Assembly: GCA_958299035.1 (NCBI GenBank)
Contig: CATQJL010000316.1
Location: forward strand, 92,092,443 to 92,156,442
Length of the DNA stretch: 64,000 nucleotides
Origin: Cylicocyclus nassatus
Lineage: Eukaryota; Nematoda; Chromadorea; Rhabditida; Strongylidae
Reading direction: 5' to 3'
Under the pieces are notes generated by a model. That model made no database searches. It was not told the DNA's origin and was given only the letters and a program-made list of their open reading frames with translations. The position numbers were made by a program, and so were the translations under genes. Positions 34,643 through 46,100 of this stretch are shown here, one piece after another (the first letter of the stretch is position 1; every line of letters starts with the position of its first letter).

Positions 34643-35935
34643 AGGCAGTACATCGGCAGAATGAGACCCGTGACAAAACAAGGTCACAGGGTAGGAGCCC
34701 CCATATGGAACCTATCGGCCAAAGTCCGATCTTTCTCTGCCACTTCTAGCCCCCGAAATTTCAAAGCGAAAGCAGCGCTCATCTCCTGTCCTCTCCGAAC
34801 CCGCCCACCCCATGGTCGAGTGAACGCGAAGCCCGTCATGGCGAAGACGCAGAGTCGTTGCGGGACCTCATGCTTATAGCATTGCGGCTGGCGCTCTGAC
34901 CGCGGAAGTCACTCGTCCATGGGGTGGGCGGGTTCGGAGAGGAGAGGAGATGAGCAGGGTCAAGCCTGGGTGCTGCACGCCACACCTGGGGGGTCGTATT
35001 GAGGAGTCAAAAGGGGAGGGGGTCGTAGTTGGGTAATCTGATAATAGTGATAGATATTCGTGTCATATCATAATTAGCATGTGAATTAACCCCTGTAGAC
35101 AAAGTGTGAGCGAATTCTGAAGATTCAAGATACTAGGCTACCTAAATGAAATGGTCAAATTCCAACATGGTTAACTTTGTTTCAAAGGTGGATTAGCTAT
35201 CCGTTTTTGCACTCAAGACAAAGCACTACTCCTTCTTTGTCCACCTCAGGAATCCCGCTTCAGAAGACCTGCAAACTGGAATTAGAAGCCAACCAAAATC
35301 TCGTTTTTCCCATTTTTTGCTTTCGATCGCTGTGCTTTCACCAAATATTACTCAGAGCTAAGAAGACCAATCAGGCTTCAAACAGTTCTATGGAATCTAC
35401 AAGGTTTAGGGTATCGATTCATATAAATACGGTTCTTGGCTTCTAATTCCACAGTTTGCAGGTCTCCTGAAGCGAGATTCCTAAGGTGAACAGAGAAGGA
35501 GTAGTGCTTTGTCTTGAGTGCAAAAGCGGATAGCTAGTCCACCTTTGAAACAAAGTTAAGCATGTTGATTTGACCATTTCATTTAGGTAGCCTAGTATCT
35601 TGAATCTTCAGAATTCGCTCACACTTTGTCTACAGGGGTTGTTTCACATGCTAATTATGGATATGTTGCACATTATGTTTGACAGGGCCTTCAAGTAATG
35701 TTATCTTATAGTTCAGGGGGGGGGTCTTATTAAGACTGCAATCAGGGGGGGGGGGTCGTAACCAGCGATCGTGTGCCACACCCTTTTGACCCTGGAGATG
35801 AGCGCTGCTTTCGCTTTGAAATTTCGGGGGTTAGAAGTGGCAGAGAAAGATCGGACTTTGGCCGATAGGTTCCATATGGGGGCTCCTACCTTGTGACCTT
35901 GTTTTGTCACGGGTCTCATTCTGCCGATGTACTGC
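34643..35935. mobile_element. Foldback family C, large composite with nested palindromes
   Basis: AGGCAGTACATCGGCAGAAT at the left is mirrored by TTCTGCCGATGTACTGCTAA at the right. The outer arms of about 140 bp (ATGGAACCTATCGGCCAAAG) are nearly identical. Between them sit a palindrome around ACCCGCCCACCCCATGG (34786-34945) and another of about 570 bp (35075-35645; GTAGACAAAGTGTGAGCGAA and complement). G-runs lie near 35716 and 35746. Confidence 0.85.
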
Positions 35936-36119
35936 TAACTTCAGACCACCCATGTTGATGGGCAGAGATCCCTGGACCGATTTCACATTATATGGCGATT
36001 TTCTCGCTTTGGATTTTATCTTTTGCAGCAAGGCTTGGCCTAATACTTACTTAGGAGCTATGCTATTATATAGCATCATAATCTCACCATCCTCAGTTTT
36101 GGATGAACGATGCCTTTAA
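35936..36119. mobile_element. Foldback family A, truncated copy 7 (right half)
   Basis: TTCAGACCACCCATGTTGAT and ATGCTATTATATAGCATCAT, ending GGATGAACGATGCCTTTAA. It directly abuts the family C element. Confidence 0.8.
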
Positions 36120-37628
36120 CAAACGTACCATTAATTAGAAAGGTTTTTCAATTTGAGGCTATACTGTCAAATATAAGAACGCTAGTAGTTATTCTATAAA
36201 TATCCAATGGGTTCTCACCTGCAAAATTTCCATTCTCTCTATTCCCAATTAATAATACGCCTAAAACTTAAGCTCATAAATGAGGGCAAATTTTGGTAAA
36301 GGTCTTTGTATGTGTACAATAGAGCCCCTAATTCGAGTGGAAAAGACGGATTGCAGCGAATCGATCTCGACGAAACCGTCGAAACTTTATGTAAGTTGGA
36401 AAAAACTATAAAAGATTTCAAAATTATATTCATTGAAAAGAATTCCACGGATCGCCGCAACGAAAGAATCGTAACGCAGTCGTCGCACTCTATAATTTCT
36501 GCATGAATAGATCTTTCTCATTTTAATGGATGTTTCAACAATCCCGATCTATTGTTGTTTTTGGAAGGTTGAGGACAATTTTGGAAGGTTCGTTTTTGTG
36601 TCAAGAGCAGAGCGCCAAAATTGGTTTGAACACAGCTTTGTCAGACATGTCCTCAACCGAGCAAAGTCTCTATATGTGACACTGGCTACTTTTGGCTGTG
36701 GTAGCCCCAGCAGACTCACCCATCATCTTTTTCTCTTCCTACTGCTCGTTTTCTTCCATCTCTCGCACCCCCTTCGTTTCCTCAATTGAATTTGACGCAC
36801 AAATGCCAATCATTTCTTTATGCTTTGAAGTCTATCCGTTTACTGATTCGCGCATATTCTCATCTCTCTGCTAGCCAGTATATCTTTGTTGGCTTTGGCT
36901 TGCTGAATGCATATGCGCATATGCATGCATATGCGTCTTTCGTTTCTTCGTGTTTCTTAGACTATCCCTGCTTTACTTTTTAGACTTTCGTTACTTAGCT
37001 ATCTTTTCACTTTATCTCTTGCTGTCAGTCTGCTGATGCTGTCTAGCCATTGTTACCACATAGGTTAGATAATAAAATCTTTTCCTCAAAATTTATACTC
37101 GTGCTGTCGCGTTAGCAAGTCAGAAAACGTACGAAATTTTCAATATAAATAAAGCTAAATCGACTGCTTAGCAATCACACTCAGGCTTCCTACTATCTAC
37201 AAAGCTCATGGAAGCCATATGACGTGATTACTGGATTTGCAATGCATGATGGAAGCTATACATTGAGCTTATAACTTTTTACTTTTGTTTCATTTCCGAG
37301 AGTACCCCATGAAGATAGACCATGGAGAAATGGGGATGAAAACCTTTCATATTGTTCTTGACTATTTCAAATCCTCTCTTGTATGTTGCTCCTCAAGTGA
37401 GACCGAGGACGTGCAAATAGCGCAATTAGCGTTCATACTTGAGTAGAACGTTCGCTGCCATCCACAAACAATTCCTGCAGCCTTTCTGCCCCCTATTCCT
37501 AACTTGTTGATTTGCTTACAACGTATACTAGATTACTTTTCTACCTATTAAGCATTCTGCATCATGACTTCCACTGCTCAGTAGTGCACGAAAAATTGTG
37601 ATGTATGAGGCGCCGATCTGACCCAGTT
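36120..37628 (+). other. Intron; one weak exon-like frame
   Basis: A frame at about 36600-36700 reads SRAERQNWFEHSFVRHVLNR and then AKSLYVTLATFG, which superficially resembles the end of a PDZ domain, but it lacks a proper acceptor in the phase required after 31207. Alternating ATGCATATGCGCATATGC is at about 36905. Confidence 0.35.
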
Positions 37629-38085
37629 GGATTGAAGGCAATCCATCAAACTGAAGGTAGTGAGATTGAGTTACAATAGAGGGGCCCAAGATTAAGCAAT
37701 CACACAAGTTTCAGCGCAAAAGATGGATTCAAAAGCGGAAAACCGCTCGCGAGATAAGAAGACACGCTGGCGCCCATCAACGTGAGTGGTCTGAAAACTG
37801 CAAGCTCGAAACTGGGTTTGCAGTAGACAAATATGTCGCAAATTTGAGGATCTAAATGAAGCGCGGATCTATGACAGTTTTGATACATCAGAGCCCATTT
37901 GGACCTGTTATCTTCAGACCACCCACGTTGATGGACGGAACCAGCGTGGCCCTTTTCACCTTCTGGAGCAATAACCTCTCCTTGGAATGCTTCTTTTGCA
38001 GCGAGACTTGGGCGATTAAAAGTTGAGGGCCCAATTGTATAACATCAAAACCTCATCACACTCAATTTGTGTGGACCATACCCGA
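37629..38085. mobile_element. Foldback family A, copy 8
   Basis: AATCCATCAAACTGAAGGTA at the left, CAATAGAGGGGCCCAAGATT inside, right half CACCTTCTGGAGCAATAACC and TCACACTCAATTTGTGTGGA. More diverged than other copies. Confidence 0.75.
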
Positions 38086-38765
38086 TGCGATCCCCACTGC
38101 TAGGCCAACCAAGTCCTCTACTCCGGGGATGGTAGTTCAGGGCCGCATGCTATAACATGCCCGACGAAGAGGGGGCCACAGCTTGAAAGAAAACTTCATA
38201 TCTTGAGCTACAGATATCTGGATTTCACGTTGTTTGTCAATCCGTAAGTATTTCTGCTATTCTTCATTATAAAGTATCAAACAGGAGCAGGGCCCGGCAG
38301 GAGGTGGCATTTCAGAATTTTGAAAACGATATCCCCTTTGAAGCCAAAATTTCTCACGACTTCTCCTTTGACCCTATTTTTGGCCCCCGTAAGTCCCTGA
38401 CAAACAGATATACACAAATAATAAGATGGGTGGCCTCAGCGCTTATTATAGTAGTACTACCTGGCTTTCCTGGTCCAGCCCGGGTCATCGTTTGAGAGGA
38501 TGGTCAAAAATTACACTTACTAACGACTTATTACTAACGACCCAAAAAAGCGAAAGTACGGAAAACTTGACCATATTGCGAAAAGTGAAAAAATACGATT
38601 ACAAAAACAATTTTTTGCATAGAACATTACGATCAAATATGATCGCTGAGCCTTCTGAGCCCTTGTAGGGCTTATCGAAGAAGCAATCGGTTGAAGACTG
38701 AGAAGATTGCTTCAATCAGCGATCAGTAATCTAGCAAAAAGTCAATTTTTCAAAGTTTCCGCGTC
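38086..38765. repeat. Mixed repeat fragments
   Basis: 38160-38260 is a fragment of the 9741 foldback. 38285-38400 (CAGGGCCCGGC, then CTTCTCCTTTGACC) resembles segments at 39.6, 44.0 and 54.9 kb. No exon is supported. Confidence 0.5.
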
Positions 38766-39460
38766 GTCTGTGCAAGGTGCACCGATTGCGATTGGAGCGC
38801 GCTTTCCGAGGCCGACCATAACGCTGTGAATCCTATTTGGGGCTGTATCGAAGCGGTGCCTTGGTGGTTTTGGAAGCGGATTTGAACATGTAGTAATACT
38901 CTCGACCTACGCCCCATTTATGTAAAGAAATCCGGGAAATTATGTGAAGGAAAGCAGGGAGCCACCCCAGGTGGCTCCCAGGTGGCGCGGGAGCCACCTA
39001 ATTTCGAAAAACACTTACCATTTTTTAAATTCACATAAGTTTCTCATAATTTTTCATACTTTGTTACTTAGTCCTACTGCGCATATACACACCAAATCCC
39101 GCGCAATTTCGTCACCTCTGCGTTGCAAACGAGCCATTTTTCCATTTTCTTGATAGTGGGAAATTTTCAGAAAAAACCTTGCTACAACCTTCAGTCACAT
39201 AATTTTTCAATGAAACTCCTAACTAATCTCTTACAGGCTTGTGTCCACGTATGTACCAAGTTTCGTAGCATATCGTCATCTGCGCGTTGCGAACGAGCCA
39301 ATTGAATGCGCATCTTCATTTACCAATTTTACAAAATTTTCGGAAAAAATGCTTATTACTCGTTCCGTTCACATAAGTTTTTCATGATTTTTCATACTTT
39401 GTTTCCGTTAGCCCCTCTCCGTTCGCTTACAAATTTTGGTGCCATATCGTTACGCATACA
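38766..39460 (+). repeat. Dispersed repeat F, copy 1
   Basis: The segment with CGCTTTCCGAGGCCGACCAT, CACCTAATTTCGAAAAACAC and CACATAAGTTTCTCATAATT is present in inverted orientation at 55200-55575. Related blocks repeat within it (CACATAAGTTTTTCATGATT at about 39370). Confidence 0.8.
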
Positions 39461-39599
39461 TTGAGAACTCGTCATTTATGCGTTACAAACGGCGTTGTTT
39501 GAGCGACGTCGCGCGTGCGGCAGTTAGCGACGGCGCGGTTCCACGCGCGCGAACTCCAGTGTTCGCCTGTTGAGGGACATAACATGTTAAGATAAGCAG

Positions 39600-39800
39600 C
39601 GAGCATGACCAATTTTTTTCCGGGGCTCCGCCCCGGACCCCAAAAAACGACTTCCCCTTTGCTTTTTCGGGCCAAAAACGATATCCAGCTTGTGAAAGCG
39701 CCACGCCCGCCGGGCCCTGAACAGGAGATAGAAGCTGTACAAGCCGCATTTTCCAGCTTTTTATATGACCCTCTAATGATCCTAGGTGGTCCACCGTCCT
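39600..39800. repeat. Dispersed repeat G, copy 1
   Basis: GGGGCTCCGCCCCGGACCCC is a short palindrome, followed by CGACTTCCCCTTTGCTTTTT and GGCGGGCGTGGCG-like sequence. The inverted counterpart is at 54930-55061. The AAAAAGCTGGAAAA-type segment at 39740-39780 recurs at about 41985. Confidence 0.75.
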
Positions 39801-39932
39801 TTCCTTTAAACGTGCCAAAGTTTCACTGTTTTCATCTGAATAAATGTTGCTAAGTAGGAAATGGTTAGAACTTAACGCAGCCATTCCAAACAAGCTGTAT
39901 ATCATCAAACTCGCCTTGAAGCGCTGATTTCA

Positions 39933-41358
39933 TCTTATATATAAAGCTGAATGTCTGTTTGTATGTCTGTCTGTCTAATTAGTTAAATTAGATAATTAAT
40001 TAAATAAATATTAAATCAAAATCAAATAATTAAATTAGTTTTCGGAATTGTCGATTACTTTTAAGGATTTTACCGATTTTTTTTGCAAAGTTTGACCTGC
40101 GGGGCTGGGATTTGGCACAGAGGGGTAATCGAGCATGCTGATTACGAACACAATATTAGTTTGGCGCTATTCGGCTACCCGGGCCCCGAGATTTTTTTTT
40201 GTCGTAGAGCTTGCTCAGACTTCGTGCATACGGGTTATCTTACGTGCTGAAAACATATATCACACTTCCTCCGCAGAACGTCTCTCCGTGTGGTTACGGT
40301 AGGGTACGGTAGGAAGAATTACGAAATTCATACTCTCTCTGCATATTGGGACCTTTTCATAGAGTTATGGTGGTTATACGGGATGGGGTCGAAAACATAG
40401 ACATTTGCTTCAAACTTTAGACATTTGCTTCAAACTTCGTCTAGGGTGGTCATTTAGCGCGCTGAACATGAATATATGCTGATTTCGCAGGATAATTCAT
40501 TTTCTTGGGTTACGGTGGGTGTAGATGGGTCGAAGTTCCAGATTTGCTCAAAATCTTACCTGTAACGGTTTACAAGTATACTGCTTATGAATATGATGCT
40601 TGCTCGCTGTCGTAACGCATTAGTGAAGTTATGGTGAGTTGCAGGGTTTGAATGGACATTTTTTCGCTTTCGGGCCAATTCAGATCCCAGATATTCACGA
40701 AATGGGGAAACGGTTGTTTTGCATGGCGGTCTCCAGCGCCATCCTGATAACCTGTCCCAACGTGTAACGCACGCGGCAAATCTCCCTCCCCCTGTTTTTG
40801 CTTAGGCAAAGCCGCCGAAGGGTGTTTCGCGCGCGGCAGTGGTGCTATAAGGAAAGAATTAAAACCGTGAGAAACTTTTATATCACATGAATTGCCATTA
40901 TTGGGGATTAAGCACGATATTCTTGAGACAGCACTTTAGCTAATTCCCTGCCAAGGTTTCAGGCAGGTTCATGATTTTTACCCGCTGCCACGCGAAATGT
41001 CTACCATATTCGTCATCAGCGGCTTGAATAACCCCCATATACCGAGTTTGAGCAAGACACACCACAAAAACATTTTAGGGCCCGGATAGCCGAATAACGC
41101 CATCAGTTTTTGGAATTATCCTTACTTTTATCGATTCGTTTTGATTTTTTTATCGATTTCGACTTGTTTGTTTTTTTTGCAAAGTTTGAGCTACGGGGCT
41201 GGGGGGTTGATGAGGAAGGTAGGTGAGTATACTGATTACTCACACAGCGGGAATAGGGGATTGCATGTAGAAGTGGGCACAGGTAAAGGTGTACAGGGAT
41301 AGAAATGGAACCTTTATCGTTTTTAACAGGTCCGGGCGGAGCCGGGTAAGCCAGCTAG
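39933..41358 (+). mobile_element. Helitron copy C, interrupted by a nested element
   Basis: Starts TCTTATATATAAAGCTGAAT after an A and ends GCCGGGTAAGCCAGCTAG before a T, identical to the ends of the copies at 17.4 and 56.2 kb. Parts of the 121-bp satellite unit are seen at 40045-40162 and resume after 41102. The middle is occupied by a separate TIR element. Confidence 0.85.
40163..41101. mobile_element. TIR element nested in Helitron C
   Basis: GGCGCTATTCGGCTACCCGG at the left is matched by CCGGATAGCCGAATAACGCC at the right, about 24 bp with two mismatches. The interior is non-coding and includes a TTACGGTGG-type segment related to 6.36 kb. Confidence 0.8.
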
Positions 41359-41368
41359 TATATGTATA

Positions 41369-41647
41369 TTATCTGCCAAGCGCCTATGTGAATGGAGTTA
41401 TGAGCGCTCAAATATGAGAAATGATTCGAGGTGCAACGAATATAGTTCGTTGAAAGGCAGCCTTATGGTGCGGATTTACAGTGGCTATGGGTATTCTAAG
41501 TACAAGGAAGAAGCACATTCACCAAAGACCTACGTATGTAAGTGTTTTCGAAATGTATTTTGTGGAATATGCGTCACAGGACAGTTGACAAATCGCACAT
41601 TTAAACGCTCATAACTCCGTACAGATGGTCGCTTGGCAGATAATAAA
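41369..41647. mobile_element. Foldback element, 279 bp
   Basis: TTATCTGCCAAGCGCCTATG at the left and CGCTTGGCAGATAATA at the right. GGAGTTATGAGCGCTCA is mirrored inside by CGCTCATAACTCC. Confidence 0.8.
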
Positions 41648-43032
41648 CTTAGATTTGAAATCAGCGTTTCAAGGCGACTCCCATAACATATAGATTGTTT
41701 GGTGTGGCTGGGTTAAGTTTTGACCATTTCCGCTAGGCAAGTTACTGTTAAGAACAAATGATGTATCGCAGCCTTGAAAATTGCTATGAAGCAAAAGTCG
41801 AGCATTTGAGGTTTATCAAAAATTTCAATATTTCAATCACTCAATTACCCTTATTAGCAAGCATGCTTAGCACTTTTAGGTTGATAATCAGTACAACTTT
41901 GGAGTGTTTTCGTTCACATCGAAGAAAGAGGAATGAGTTTGAAGAAAAGACGTTGGCGGCTGGGATTATGGGGGAATTATATAAAAAGCTGGAAAACACG
42001 ACTTGTGCAGCTTCTTTCCTGTTACAATGTTCGTAATGAAGGATAGTAGAAATATTAGGTTGGCGGATAATTGTTACACTTTTTTCGTAAATTCTGAAAA
42101 GTTTCAGAAGTTCTCTAGAATCTTCAAAATTGCTCCATATGTAGGCCACGGCAGGACGTACACTACGGTATGACTGATGCCACAAATGCACAATCAGCCA
42201 GCAACTTTACAATAAGTTTATGAGCACAGTCAAAATTGTCACTTTTTCTTTGATTTTCTTCTCTGCGTCTAATTGTGTTTCATCTCTCCCATAATTTTTT
42301 TAGAACATATTTTCGCATCGTACCTTTCATGGTAGCACTTTTGTGCTGTTAGCACGCCAAAAACAAGTGGTGAAAAACAACTTAAAAAATTACAAATTCG
42401 TCAAAAAATTTTCTTTTTGTGTGCATCGTGTAGGATTTGATACAGAAAGGTTGGAAATAATTTTTGCAGATTTCTAAAGATTTCTTCATGTCAAAATGCC
42501 AATGTGCGCTGACATGGCGCAACATGTAGCTCATGTGATCGTGTGCAGACATGATTGTGCCATCCCCCTATGTTCGCTAAAAACTATGGGCCATACCCTG
42601 CCCAAATACCATATCGCCCGATTTCCTCCAATCACCTGGAACAATGCCAGCCCGCTGACAAAAATGTCCGTAAAATGTAGTCCCACCAATAAAGTGGGTG
42701 TTTTGCGCACGGACCGCGGAACTGACATTGCCAGCGGGTAGGCCTTTGCACCCCGCCAACACTTCTTCGCCACGACTCCTCCTCGCGGATATGTTAATGG
42801 ATGTGGTCCTTACAATCAGTGTAAGAGTAATTTGGAAAGATTGAAGCCTTGACTTGTTAGTCGGCTGACCTCGCAAGCGACTGCAAATGGGTTTCGTTCA
42901 CAGAGCTTCATTTACTAAGTAGGATGTATTCAGCTCATGTCTGTAGAGATTATTGAATACAGCGAATCCCTTGTTTTTTCAAAGTTGTGGTCTATCTTTT
43001 TCATCCTCTGCACGAAAGAGTTCATCTTTCAG
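41648..43032 (+). other. Intron; repeat fragments
   Basis: 41985-42030 is a repeat G fragment. An unpaired mariner-like end (TTAGGTTGGCGGATAATTGT) lies at about 42056. A frame at 42496-42741 has no motif or splice borders. Nothing else is supported. Confidence 0.45.
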
Positions 43033-43176
43033 AGTGTTGGACAATGTCAACGAGAGCTGCTCTATGTGCTGCTTCATTGGAGGAGCACATCCAGAAGATA
43101 CAAGCAAGTTCACCTCATTCCCCGCAGATCACCCCTTCGACTGTCTCACCTTCTGTCAGCCACGATGAAGTTAGAG
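43033..43176 (+). CDS. mpz-1: Exon: linker between PDZ2 and PDZ3
   Basis: A strong CATCTTTCAG acceptor and an AGAG|GTATCT donor bound 144 nt. In the chosen frame it enters with two bases of a split codon, reads CWTMSTRAALCAASLEEHIQ and then a Ser/Pro-rich stretch (KIQASSPHSPQITPSTVSPS), and leaves one base for the next exon. That base plus AG of exon 47476 makes a sense codon and keeps the frame, which is why this frame was preferred over two other open ones. An ATG lies 11 nt after the acceptor, so the exon could also begin a shorter isoform by spliced-leader addition. Disordered linkers of this kind separate PDZ modules in MUPP1-type scaffolds. Confidence 0.7.
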
Positions 43177-43550
43177 GTATCTTGCCCATTTGCTATTTTC
43201 TTTTCGTTTTATCTGCCTTGTCCATCTACTATCGATTTCCTCTTTCTTCCTAAGCTAAACGACAAAAATGTTTGAATTCGCGTGGCTATTTGTATAAGGT
43301 TGTACGAATTCTCTCATTTTTGACGGAGTAACTTTTACATTTTCCAATACGTTCCATTGTTTCGACATCGATCCAGTGGACGAGAATAATTTGCGACGAT
43401 GGAAGCAAAATCATTGCGAGCTCACCGCAGATTCATACTGATGAAGATAAGCAAACAATTTTGCATTTCATAGGTTGAGCAGCAAAAAATGCTTGACGAG
43501 CGTCTGATCGGAGTGAAGATTTGAGATGATCTCATACCAAAGCGCCCCGT

Positions 43551-43999
43551 AAAGGCATCGTTCACCCAAACTGAGAATTGGTGAGATGTTGACGTAGTGT
43601 AATAGCGGCGCCCTTAACTAAGTAATCGCCCAAGTTTCGCTGCAAAAGATAATTTCCTAAGCGAGAAAACCGCTCCAGAACGTAGAAGCGGCCACAAACT
43701 CTGCCCATCAAATTGGCTGGTCCGAAGATAATGAGTTCAAACTTCGAGTATCGAGAATTGTCATAGATGCACCCTTCATTATGATCATTGAATTTATCCC
43801 CTTTCTGCCTACTTGAAGGTCATTTTCGGACTCAAATCATCGGGCCACCCACGATGATGGGCGAGCCTGCGTGGCTGCCTCTACTTTCTAAAATCATTTT
43901 CTCGCGAAGTCATCTTTTCCAGCGGGACTTATAGGGGCACCGTTGTTATACAGTATTAGATTCTCATCATCCTCAATTTGGGTGAACGGTGCCTTTAAT
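43551..43999. mobile_element. Foldback family A, copy 9
   Basis: TAAAGGCATCGTTCACCCAA and GGTGAACGGTGCCTTTAA are matching ends. TAGCGGCGCCCTTAACTAAG lies inside. One of the best-preserved copies. Confidence 0.9.
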
Positions 44000-44133
44000 C
44001 GAGCTTTTTCAAGGACTTAATGGTGACCGACCCTGACCAAGGCCCGGCATGAGTACGTTTCTAGGCTTTTTGAGAACGAAGTCCCACTTAACTTTCTCAA
44101 AAATTTGCGAATTCCCCTTTGACCCCGAACCAT

Positions 44134-44427
44134 ATCTGTAATAGGATAAAGGATAAAGGATTCGGCGTCTTCAATACCCTCTGCGGGCATGCGTAGAACG
44201 CACACTACTTCATAGTCGAGGAGACAATTGTATGCGTGCAAGCCTATTACATTGTGACTTGCGGGGGCCAGCATTTACCGAGGCAGTGCTTTTATCCTCC
44301 CAGATTACTCTGGTACGAGTTTGGCGGCCCCGAGGGGTAAAGGGTTTGGTTGGGCTAGGGGCGGGGATCGAACTTGTGTCCGATCTGGTCATAGCGGCGC
44401 CTCATACCACTATGCCACTCGTCCTCC
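44134..44427 (-). repeat. tRNA-derived SINE, copy 1
   Basis: On the minus strand the 5' end has box A-like TGGCATAGTGGTATGAGG and, about 40 nt on, box B-like AGTTCGATCCC, the internal promoter of a tRNA. A body of about 210 bp follows (GGCCCCCGCAAGTCACAATG, GACGCCGAATCC) and ends in a short repeat tail (CCTTTATCCTTTATCC). The second half is shared with 60330-60491, so it is dispersed. The tRNA part does not close an acceptor stem and is not a functional tRNA gene. Confidence 0.8.
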
Positions 44428-44465
44428 TTGAACGAAGTCCCCCTTGACTTATCTGTAGTAGACCC

Positions 44466-44945
44466 TTAAAAAACGAGATCGACCGAAAAAGTCGCAATTT
44501 TTTGCGTCTTTTCGACCACAAAAACCATATCCCCTTTGCTTTTTCGCCCCAAAAGCGAAGTCCAGCTCGTTTCTATACGATCTGTGCCGGACCCTGACCC
44601 TGATCCACGGCTAGCCGTTCGTTTAGCGCTGTAGGCGTGCTCAAAGTGCGGCGATTCGCAGAAAGCCCCTCGTTGCCTTTGCTTATTCTCCTCATCGTTT
44701 CCGTCGTAAATAACTGTCGCATTTCCGGGGGATTTTCCCCGCACAGCGCCATCGATTTTCTGCCGAATAATTAGCGTCAAGTCTTGCCAACTGCACAGGT
44801 TTTCCCGGCATTCTTGAGATTTTCGTCGTTCTTCATATCTGCTTTCAAAAACATCTTCGCTAATAAAAATGGGTCTTAAGTGCTTCGTTACGATGCGATT
44901 AGCATTTTGATGACTCGCCTGCGAGCTATCGATCACACTATCCAT
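44466..44945 (-). CDS. Unidentified 159-codon open frame on the minus strand
   Basis: It begins MDSVIDSSQASHQNANRIVT, is hydrophilic and charged (SRYEERRKSQECRENLCSW), and is one of the longer frames not explained by a palindrome. The last 40 residues overlap repeat G-type sequence (LGRKSKGDMVFV). No family is recognised. It could be a retroelement remnant, an exon of a nested antisense gene, or chance; no promoter or splice evidence supports expression. Confidence 0.2.
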   Translation of the reverse strand: MDSVIDSSQASHQNANRIVTKHLRPIFISEDVFESRYEERRKSQECRENLCSWQDLTLIIRQKIDGAVRGKSPGNATVIYDGNDEENKQRQRGAFCESPHFEHAYSAKRTASRGSGSGSGTDRIETSWTSLLGRKSKGDMVFVVEKTQKIATFSVDLVF

Positions 44946-45894
44946 CCGACTTCTATGTGTTTTGGTTGCACTCTATTTTTTGTATGTTATGATCTATAGG
45001 AGAACAAAGGAAAAAACTTGTGATTTAAGATCTTCTTCTATGTATTTACAACTTTTTTCTTGTGTCACCTACCAGCTATCAGCTGTATGGAAGTAAATTC
45101 AGATTGGGTCAGATGCCCAGTTTGCTTCTGATTTCATTTCAGCGTTTTCAAAGCAGCGATCGTGTCAGCTCGATATGCGAGAAGCACACATTACTAGTTA
45201 ATCTTCTATTATTGTTCAAGCTTAAAAACAAATTTTCTCGCGCTGTGGGCAAGATCACATTGATGGAGGTCTTCTTGCAAAATAGTGCTTTTCAAGGTAT
45301 CTGAAATATGAGGTTTCTGCAGGACTTGCACCATACTTTTCGGAACTCCGCAATTTCGTCCAAATTCGAGGTATCTCTCTAGTTATGTTTTGTAGGGAAA
45401 ATTCTGCAGTGCTTGAAGCAAAGTTATTGCTAGCATATCATTGGTGCAGGATGATAGAGAAAGCACTCAGGTCATTTCTCTTGGCGTTTCTTTTTCTTTG
45501 AACGCGCTAAAAGATATAAAAATCTAAAATAGGGGGTATCCCAGCAATTTTTGAGCTTAAATTTGCAGCGTAGTAAGTTTGAGTGAACTTTTGCACAAGA
45601 GTGCGTCGTTCAATTTGTCAAGAAGAACCGAAAAATTCATACTGTTTGTAACGTGTATTTTCGGAGAACATTCGAAGCAAACAATATCGCCATTTGAGGC
45701 TGAGTCAATTAAAATGCAGTCTTGATAGCTCTCGCGTATGTTTAAAATCCATTGTAGAGCTAGCTTTACTTTACAATACCGCCCATGATTTGTAGAAAAA
45801 AGCCCCGGTTACAGGTGATATTGTATACGTATTTATTGGGCAAAACAAAACACTAGTTTATGCTCGTTATCATTGATTAAGGTGTACAAACGAA

Positions 45895-46100
45895 CGATGT
45901 TTTATCACTGATTGTGAGAAGAAAAAATTTTCAGGAACAAGAACCCAAAAAAGCTGAAAATTCTCAACCAAGTCTCTTTAATTCCCTGATTTCAGCTATG
46001 TATGATGTCTGCGCTTAAATAGTGTTCTACCACTGATTGAGAGAAAAAAAATTAGGAAAAAACGGAAGCTGAAAATCCTCAACCAGCACTTTAGTTCGCT
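45895..46100 (+). repeat. Tandem duplication, unit about 118 bp
   Basis: CACTGATTGTGAGAAGAAAA and AAGCTGAAAATTCTCAACCA recur as CACTGATTGAGAGAAAAAAA and AAGCTGAAAATCCTCAACCA about 118 bp later. Confidence 0.7.

Noticed and set aside
36526..36789. Frame ending VRHVLNRAKSLYVTLATFG as the missing PDZ2 tail
   Set aside because: No acceptor gives phase 0 immediately before the valine. Using the available AG adds nine residues that would not fit a PDZ domain, and the only donor is weak.
42496..42741. Frame with QHVAHVIV as a PDZ2 helix
   Set aside because: The following residues do not form the last PDZ strand and there is no acceptor at the needed codon boundary.
44370..44427. Functional tRNA gene on the minus strand
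   Set aside because: Box A and box B are present, but no acceptor stem closes and the body continues into a repeated SINE sequence.
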